Shown piece after piece: positions 59,023-64,000 of a stretch of 64,000 nt of DNA (position 1 is its first letter; each line of letters opens with the position of its first letter). The translations under genes and the position numbers were made by a program. The stretch is from JBKPNZ01 sp046732895 (lineage in GTDB: Bacteria > Actinomycetota > Thermoleophilia > Solirubrobacterales > 70-9). The notes below the pieces were generated by a model, which saw only the letters and a program-made list of their open reading frames with translations, was not told the origin of the DNA and did not search any database. The stretch lies in the NCBI GenBank assembly GCA_046732895.1, contig JBKPNZ010000014.1, forward strand, positions 5,353-69,352, read 5' to 3'.

Positions 59023-59946
59023 GTGAGCGAGCTGCCCCAGAGCGTGCGCATCCGCGAGGTCGGGCCACGCGACGGCTTCCAGAACGAGCCGGAGGTCATT
59101 CCGACCGCCGAGAAGGTGCGGTTGATCGACATGCTCGGCACCTCAGGCTTGAAGCGCCTCGAGATCACGTCCTTCGTGCGTCCCGACGTGATTCCGCAGC
59201 TCGCGGACGCCGAGGAGGTGCTCGAGCAGATCGAACGGCGCCCGGCTGTCGCCTACTCGGTCCTGATCCCGAACGAGCGTGGCCTCGAGCGTGCGCTGGA
59301 GCATCGTGACCGGTTCGACGAGGTGAACCTCTTCCTCTCCGCGTCGGAGACCCACAACCAAAGGAACGTCAACCGCTCGATCGCCGAGTCGCTCGACGGA
59401 CTGGAGCGCACGATCGCCGCGGCCCGGCGGGCCGAGATCCGTTGCGAGGGCGTCATCTCGACCTCGTTCGGCTGCCCGTATGAGGGCGAGGTGCCGCCGG
59501 AGCGCGTCTTCGAGATCGCGGAACGCCTCGCCGAGGCGGGATGCGAGGAGATCGCATTCGGTGACACGACGGGGATGGCGAACCCCCGTCAGGTCGGCGA
59601 GTTCTTCAACGCCGCCCAGGGGCGGCTGGGCGGTGTCGAGTTGACTGCGCACTTCCACAACACGCGCGGACAGGGCCTCGCGAACGTCCTGGCGGCCCTG
59701 GAGAAGGGGGTCGACTCATTCGAGTCGTCCTTCGGGGAGCTCGGTGGCTGCCCGGTCCCCCCGGGTTCGACCGGGAACATCTCGACCGAGGACCTCGTAT
59801 CGATGCTCCACGAGATGGGGGTCCAGACCGGGGTCGACCTTCCGCGGCTCGTCGAGGCGGCGCGTGCGGCGCAGGAGGTTCTTGGGCGCCCGCTCGGCGC
59901 CCATGTGCTGCGCGCCGGCCCGGTCGACTGGCACCGAGCGGGGTAG
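59023..59946 (+). CDS. Hydroxymethylglutaryl-CoA lyase
   Basis: Cleaves HMG-CoA to acetoacetate and acetyl-CoA, the last step of leucine degradation. The 307-residue TIM barrel has REVGPRDGFQNEPEVI, RLEITSFVRPDVIPQLAD, VNLFLSASETHNQRNVN, and the glycine-loop Cys motif LGGCPVPPGSTGN. The HTAHFHNTRGQG-type metal site (ELTAHFHNTRGQG) is present. GTG 59023. The acyl-CoA carboxylase gene at 63351 could be part of the same degradation route. Confidence 0.93.
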   Translation: MSELPQSVRIREVGPRDGFQNEPEVIPTAEKVRLIDMLGTSGLKRLEITSFVRPDVIPQLADAEEVLEQIERRPAVAYSVLIPNERGLERALEHRDRFDEVNLFLSASETHNQRNVNRSIAESLDGLERTIAAARRAEIRCEGVISTSFGCPYEGEVPPERVFEIAERLAEAGCEEIAFGDTTGMANPRQVGEFFNAAQGRLGGVELTAHFHNTRGQGLANVLAALEKGVDSFESSFGELGGCPVPPGSTGNISTEDLVSMLHEMGVQTGVDLPRLVEAARAAQEVLGRPLGAHVLRAGPVDWHRAG

Positions 59947-59959
59947 GCTCCGGCGGGCG

Positions 59960-60337
59960 ATGCGCAGTGACGGATTCAGGAAGGCGGCCGAGGCCAAGGA
60001 CTTCGGGGCGGCGGTGGAGCTCTTCGCCGAGAACGTCACCTTCCGCAGTCCGGTCGTGTTCAAGCCTTACGAGGGGCGCAACGCAGTCCTGATGCTGCTC
60101 GGCGCGGTGGTGCAGGTCTTCGAGGACTTCCGCTACGTCGATCAGGTCGAGGGCCCGGACTCCGCGGTCCTGATGTTCGAGACACGCGTGGGCGACCGCG
60201 AGCTTCAGGGCGTGGACATCCTGCGCTTCGACGACGCCGGGAAGATCGCCGAGATGATCGTGATGGTGCGTCCGATGAGCGGGGTGCACGCGCTCGCCGA
60301 GGCGATGCAGCGCCAGCTCGAAGCCGCCGGCGCCTGA
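59960..60337 (+). CDS. SnoaL-like protein
   Basis: A 125-residue NTF2-fold protein: FRKAAEAKDFGAAVELFAENVTFRSPVVFKPYEGRNAVLMLL broken into helices and first strand, FEDFRYVDQVEGPDSAVLMFETRVGDRELQGVDILRFDDAGKI as the sheet. The pattern is like steroid isomerase and limonene-epoxide hydrolase relatives, but the catalytic set is not clear. ATG 59960, 13 bp after the HMG-CoA lyase stop. Function unknown. Confidence 0.75.
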   Translation: MRSDGFRKAAEAKDFGAAVELFAENVTFRSPVVFKPYEGRNAVLMLLGAVVQVFEDFRYVDQVEGPDSAVLMFETRVGDRELQGVDILRFDDAGKIAEMIVMVRPMSGVHALAEAMQRQLEAAGA

Positions 60338-60340
60338 CGG

Positions 60341-61588
60341 TTAGTCCGAGACGGCCGGCTCCTTCTCGGCGATCGACGCCAAGCTCACCTCGAATTCGGG
60401 TACCGGCGTGGTGCAGTCGATGCGCGTGCAGGTGGCTTCGACGGCGAGCTGCGTGATGGCGAGCGCGGCGGCGATGAGCACGAAGGCGAGCGGCGGCAGG
60501 CCGCCGCCGAGTCCGGCGAGCAGGCAGAGGGCGACCGCCGCCCCGAGGCGCCAGAGGACGATCGAGTCTCGCAGGCGCGTCCGCACCGCGGCGTGGAAGA
60601 GCGCGAGCGCGATCAGGTAGGCGGCGATGCCCCCGCACAGCGCCCAGCGCACTCCGGCCGCGAGACCGTCCGCGCCGGATCCCTGGATCGCCAGCTTTGC
60701 GCCGACCCCGAATGCGGCGACGCCCGCGTAGAGCAGCAGATGCCCGTAGACGTAGATGAATCCCCGCAGTCCACGGTGAATCACCGAGGTATCGGCCAAG
60801 TCGAAGTAGATCCACCAGATCGAGACCGCGATCGCGAGGGTTGCTGCGGCGGTGGCCGATGCCGCGAGATCGAAGTCAGCCGCCCTGATTCCCGTCACCA
60901 CGGCCAGCACCGCCTCACCGAGCACGATGATCGTGAAGAGCCCGAAGCGCTCCTCAATGTGCTGCACGTGGAGCGCCGAGAGGCCCCGCGCAAGGAGACC
61001 CCAGGTGACGAATGGGGTCGCCAGCTCGGCCGCGAATCCGGCTCCCCAGAGGACGAACCGTTCGGGGGAGTCGACGAAGGCCGAGATGAACCAGAGCGAC
61101 GCTCCGATCGTGAACCCGATCAGGAACCTGCGCGCGCCCTCGCGGGCCACGCCGTCGACATGCCGGTAGGCGCGCAGGTACAGGGCGATCAGGACCGACC
61201 TGACACCCACGTAACAAAGCGCAAACGCCTGGGCCTCGGTGGTGGTCGCATGCGGAGCGGCGACCGCGAGTGCGGCCACCGCCAGCATTCCGGCTGCCAT
61301 GGTGATGCGGAAGATGGCGTCGTCGGTGTCGAAGCGGTTGGCATAGACGGCGAACCCCATCCAGGCCCACGCGACGGGAAGGAAGGTCGCGCCGTAGCGA
61401 AGGAAGCCCTCGAGAGTCGGATCGTGTGCCAGCCCGCTCGCCGTCTGCGCCACCGCGGCGACGAAGACCAGATCGAAGAAGAGCTCGAGCCAGGTCGCGT
61501 GGCGTTCCTCCGGGTCGTCCACCCGCAGGCGCGGGGGATCGATCCAGGGGGCGATCGAGTTCAGCATCGGGAGCTTCGGCAGGGCCAC
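60341..61588 (-). CDS. Low-temperature-requirement A (LtrA) membrane protein
   Basis: A 415-residue integral membrane protein with about ten to twelve helices. The LtrA signature is at the N-terminus: EERHATWLELFFDLVFVAAVAQTASGL, followed by FLPVAWAWMGFAVYANRFDTDD and HIEERFGLFTIIVLGEAVLAVV with conserved Glu/Arg in the membrane. The family is of unknown mechanism. GTG 61588 start. It is convergent with the SnoaL-like gene and divergent from the hydroxyacyl-CoA dehydrogenase gene. Confidence 0.9.
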   Translation of the reverse strand: MALPKLPMLNSIAPWIDPPRLRVDDPEERHATWLELFFDLVFVAAVAQTASGLAHDPTLEGFLRYGATFLPVAWAWMGFAVYANRFDTDDAIFRITMAAGMLAVAALAVAAPHATTTEAQAFALCYVGVRSVLIALYLRAYRHVDGVAREGARRFLIGFTIGASLWFISAFVDSPERFVLWGAGFAAELATPFVTWGLLARGLSALHVQHIEERFGLFTIIVLGEAVLAVVTGIRAADFDLAASATAAATLAIAVSIWWIYFDLADTSVIHRGLRGFIYVYGHLLLYAGVAAFGVGAKLAIQGSGADGLAAGVRWALCGGIAAYLIALALFHAAVRTRLRDSIVLWRLGAAVALCLLAGLGGGLPPLAFVLIAAALAITQLAVEATCTRIDCTTPVPEFEVSLASIAEKEPAVSD

Positions 61589-61637
61589 CCATCTATTGTG
61601 CCCGCCCCGGAAGCGACTAACGGAGGGTTCTGCTCTG

Positions 61638-62519
61638 ATGGAGATCAGCAAGGTTGGCGTCATCGGCTGCGGCCTCATGGGGCATGGCATCGCGCAGATC
61701 TGTGCCCAGGCCGGTTGGGACGTCGTGGTTCGCGAGGCGGATCAGGCGCCGCTCGACAAGGGACTCGCGAAGATCGAGAAGCAGCTCTCCCGTGCGGTCG
61801 AGAAGGGGAAGCTCGAGCAGGCCGACGCGGATGCCGTGCGCGCTCGCCTGCACCCGACCCTCGACTACAGCGACCTGGCCGACTGCGACCTGGTGATCGA
61901 GGCGATCACCGAGAACCTGGACGCGAAGCTGGAGATGTGGCGCGAGCTCGACGGGATCGTCAAGGACGAGGCCATGTTCGCCACGAACACCTCGTCATTG
62001 GCGGTCGCCGACCAGGCTGCCGCGACGTCCAGGCCGGAGCGCTTTCTCGGCCTGCACTTCTTCAACCCGGCACAGGTGATGCCCCTGCTCGAGGTTGTCC
62101 GCGCCGAGGGCACCGGCGACGAGGCGATCGAGCTGGGATTCGCGCTCGGCGAGAAGCTCGGGAAGACGACCGTCGCGGCCGGCGACAACCGCGGCTTCAT
62201 CGTCAACCGCCTGCTGGTCCCCTACATGCTCGACGCCATTCGCGCGCATGAGCAGGGCGTTGGCTCGGTCGAGGACATCGACACGGGCATGATGGCCGGC
62301 GCCAGCCACCCGATGGGACCGCTGACGCTGGCCGACTTCGTCGGACTCGACACGCTGGCCTCGATCGCGAACGTGATGCACGAGGCCTACGGCGAGGAGC
62401 GGTTCGCCGCCCCGCCGACCCTCGACCGACTGGTCGAAGCGGGCAACTTCGGGCGCAAGTCCGGCAAGGGCTTTTACGACTATTCCGGGGAGAAGCCGGT
62501 CCCAAGCGAGGGTCTGTAG
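61638..62519 (+). CDS. 3-hydroxybutyryl-CoA dehydrogenase
   Basis: NAD(P)-linked 3-hydroxyacyl-CoA dehydrogenase, 293 residues, usual length. GVIGCGLMGHGIAQICAQAG is the dinucleotide fold; NTSSLAV, GLHFFNPAQVMPLLEVV with catalytic His, and NRLLVPYMLDAIRAHEQG with GASHPMGPLTLADFVGLD complete the family set. It would link acetoacetyl-CoA to crotonyl-CoA, the substrate of Ccr. ATG 61638 has GGAGGG upstream. Confidence 0.95.
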   Translation: MEISKVGVIGCGLMGHGIAQICAQAGWDVVVREADQAPLDKGLAKIEKQLSRAVEKGKLEQADADAVRARLHPTLDYSDLADCDLVIEAITENLDAKLEMWRELDGIVKDEAMFATNTSSLAVADQAAATSRPERFLGLHFFNPAQVMPLLEVVRAEGTGDEAIELGFALGEKLGKTTVAAGDNRGFIVNRLLVPYMLDAIRAHEQGVGSVEDIDTGMMAGASHPMGPLTLADFVGLDTLASIANVMHEAYGEERFAAPPTLDRLVEAGNFGRKSGKGFYDYSGEKPVPSEGL

Positions 62520-62549
62520 CCTCGACGGTTCGACGCGAAGGAGGAGAGC

Positions 62550-63290
62550 GTGGACCAGGACTCGATCGAGAGGATCCGCACGGCGACCTTCCCGGTCGCG
62601 CGGCGGGGCTACGACAAGCGCGAGGTCGACCGGTTCCTCGCGAAGCTGGCTGACTGGCTGGAGACCGGCGGCGACGACTCGGCCCGCTCCGACCTTGTCC
62701 GGCGCGAGCTCGAGCGCATCGGCGAGCAGACGACCAAGATCCTCACCGACGCCCACGCGGTTGGCGACGAGCTGCGGCTCGCGGCCCAGGAGCAGGCGCG
62801 CGAAATCGTCGATGCGTCTCGCGTGGAAGCCGAGGAGGTGCAGACGGCCGCGGACCGCTATGCGAGCAGCACTCGCGCCGAGGCGGACGCGTACGCCGAA
62901 CGCGCCCGGATCGAGGCCGACGGCTACTCCGAGGAGACGCGGGGCGAGGCCGACGCCTACGCCGCGAAGACCCGGCGCGAGGGCGACGTGCACTCCGAGC
63001 AGGTGCGCCGTGAGGCCGACGAGTACGCCGAGACGACCCAGGCCGAGGCGGACAGACGTGCCCGTTCGGTCATCGAGGATGCGAACCAGCGGCGGGATGA
63101 GATCGAGAAGCTCATCGCCGACCTCGAGGAGCGCCGCGATGCCGTGATCGGTGACATGGAGCGGCTCTCGAGCGAATTGGTTGGCACGGCCACGCAGCAC
63201 CGGCCGGGAGCATCCGGGGCGGAGTCGGACGAAGGCCCGGCGGACGGCGCGACTCCTGATCCGGAGCCCGCCGCGCGGTCGAACGAGTAG
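62550..63290 (+). CDS. DivIVA-domain coiled-coil protein with 11-residue repeats
   Basis: A 246-residue cytoplasmic scaffold-type protein. The N-terminal DivIVA domain is TATFPVARRGYDKREVDRFLAKLADWLE. Residues 111-176 are six tandem 11-residue units of the form EADxYAExxRx (EADAYAERARI, EADGYSEETRG, EADAYAAKTRR, EGDVHSEQVRR, EADEYAETTQA, EADRRARSVIE). The tail after about 215 is Pro/Gly/Ala-rich and acidic. GTG 62550 has GGAGGAG upstream. Probably a polar growth or division organiser. Confidence 0.85.
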   Translation: MDQDSIERIRTATFPVARRGYDKREVDRFLAKLADWLETGGDDSARSDLVRRELERIGEQTTKILTDAHAVGDELRLAAQEQAREIVDASRVEAEEVQTAADRYASSTRAEADAYAERARIEADGYSEETRGEADAYAAKTRREGDVHSEQVRREADEYAETTQAEADRRARSVIEDANQRRDEIEKLIADLEERRDAVIGDMERLSSELVGTATQHRPGASGAESDEGPADGATPDPEPAARSNE

Positions 63291-63296
63291 CGCCAC

Positions 63297-63316
63297 GCCG
63301 GGCGCTCGCGCCCGGC
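63297..63316. terminator. Hairpin after the DivIVA gene
   Basis: GCCGGGCG (63297-63304), loop CTCG, CGCCCGGC (63309-63316), seven bases after the stop codon. A further GCCGGGCGC at 63323-63331 can pair alternatively. No U-tract. Confidence 0.5.
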
Positions 63317-63350
63317 CTGCATGCCGGGCGCACTTATCCTTCGCAGGAGG

Positions 63351-64000
63351 ATGAGCGAGACGCAGGAGGGAACCGAGCTCCAGCGCGCCCTCGAGGCGGC
63401 GCTCGCCGGCGGGCCCGAGCGCCATCACGCGAAGACGCAGGAACAGGGCAAGTTGCCGGTGCGCGAGCGGCTCGTCCGCCTGGTCGACCCTGAGTCCTTC
63501 GCCGAGGAGGCGCTGCTGGCCAACTGGGACCAGGAGGGCTTGGGCGCCGATGGCGTGGTCACCGGTCTCGCCCTGATCGGAGGGCGCAGGGTGGCCCTGA
63601 TGGCGAACGATCCGACGGTGAAAGCGGGGTCGTGGGGCCCGAAGACCGTCGAGAAGATCCTTCGCATCCAGGAGCGCGCCCTGAAGCTCGAGGTGCCGAT
63701 GATCTACCTCGTCGACTCGGCGGGCGCCCGGATCACCGACCAGGTCCGGATGTTCCCGGGACGCCGGGGTGCCGGGCGGATCTTCTACAACGAGGTCCTG
63801 CTGTCCGGCCGCGTCCCGCAGGTCTGCCTCCTGTTCGGTCCGTCGGCTGCGGGTGGCGCCTACATCCCCGCGTTCTGCGACGTCGTGATCATGCGCGACG
63901 GCAACGCGTCGATGTACCTGGGCTCGCCGCGAATGGCCGAGATGGTGATCGGCGAGAAGGTGACGCTCGAGGAGATGGGCGGGGCCAGGATGCACACCGG
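63351..64000 (+). CDS. Acyl-CoA carboxylase carboxyltransferase subunit (partial)
   Basis: Carboxyltransferase half of a biotin-dependent acyl-CoA carboxylase; 216 residues before the window ends. Visible: HHAKTQEQGKLPVRERLVRLVD, GADGVVTGLALIGGRRVALMAND, LVDSAGARITDQVRMFPGR and the oxyanion region FGPSAAGGAYIPAFCDVVIMRD, SPRMAEMVIGEKVTLEEMGGA. It is not classical PccB; the GGAYIPAF form is nearer to methylcrotonyl-like carboxylases, so the substrate may be propionyl-CoA or a leucine-pathway acyl-CoA. GGAGG abuts ATG 63351; an in-frame ATG lies at 63321. Confidence 0.9.
   Translation, partial: MSETQEGTELQRALEAALAGGPERHHAKTQEQGKLPVRERLVRLVDPESFAEEALLANWDQEGLGADGVVTGLALIGGRRVALMANDPTVKAGSWGPKTVEKILRIQERALKLEVPMIYLVDSAGARITDQVRMFPGRRGAGRIFYNEVLLSGRVPQVCLLFGPSAAGGAYIPAFCDVVIMRDGNASMYLGSPRMAEMVIGEKVTLEEMGGARMHT

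Overview
This is a GC-rich, almost fully coding chromosomal window with many GTG and TTG starts and frequent ATGA/GTGA stop-start overlaps. OpcA beside Zwf, a complete coenzyme F420 route, GTP-type PEP carboxykinase, an F420:NADP reductase and DivIVA all point to an actinomycete. The gene mix suggests the Thermoleophilia (Gaiellales/Solirubrobacterales), but that placement is inference. I found no rRNA, tRNA, CRISPR array, insertion sequence or phage genes.

Layout. 1-2112 (minus): a divergent succinyl-CoA-ligase-type pair, the alpha gene cut by the window edge. 2194-9030 (minus): a pentose phosphate operon tkt-rpiB-zwf-opcA-pgl, preceded by a histidine kinase that lacks its first membrane segment. 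9344-20352: GTP-PEPCK, a malyl-CoA lyase, an acyl-CoA dehydrogenase with an SCP2-like protein, a secreted subtilase, a MaoC hydratase, the C-terminal remnant of an ATP-type PEPCK, and an F420-type (LLM) oxidoreductase. 20472-25778: small membrane proteins, a methyltransferase, and a TetR gene facing an SDR-hydrolase fusion and a quinone-oxidoreductase-like gene across two perfect palindromes. 25940-37358: a secreted Asp-box protein, ethylmalonyl-CoA mutase with two coupled genes, a metallo-beta-lactamase-fold protein, ClpS, a LysR regulator, a DUF3352-like lipoprotein and crotonyl-CoA carboxylase/reductase. 37579-46502: a coiled-coil nuclease-like protein, YgfZ, a DtxR-MntH manganese operon with its operator, an orphan ThiY-like binding protein, pyrophosphatase, an aquaporin and a frameshifted beta-helix protein. 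46539-57862: FO synthase, a very large Asp-box propeller protein, a decayed AbiEi/DUF559-type gene, an alcohol dehydrogenase, and the F420 operon npdG-cofD-cofC-cofE. 57877-64000: SDR, FlK-like thioesterase, HMG-CoA lyase, LtrA, 3-hydroxybutyryl-CoA dehydrogenase, DivIVA and the start of an acyl-CoA carboxylase carboxyltransferase.

How it works together. The clearest theme is the ethylmalonyl-CoA pathway of acetyl-CoA assimilation, scattered rather than clustered: Ccr (36090-37358), Ecm (28665-30671), a candidate methylsuccinyl-CoA dehydrogenase (13310-14509), a mesaconyl-CoA hydratase-like MaoC protein (18419-18967), Mcl (11175-12224), with a 3-hydroxybutyryl-CoA dehydrogenase and an acyl-CoA carboxylase at the right end. 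PEPCK (gluconeogenesis) and the succinyl-CoA ligase-like pair would connect it to central metabolism. The second theme is F420: FO synthase, CofC, CofD, CofE, an F420:NADP oxidoreductase and an LLM-family user are all here, while the NADPH-generating pentose phosphate operon lies at the left end.

Decay marks are a third theme: three clear broken genes (ATP-PEPCK remnant, CSLREA/choice-of-anchor protein, AbiEi/DUF559-like) and one N-terminally shortened kinase.
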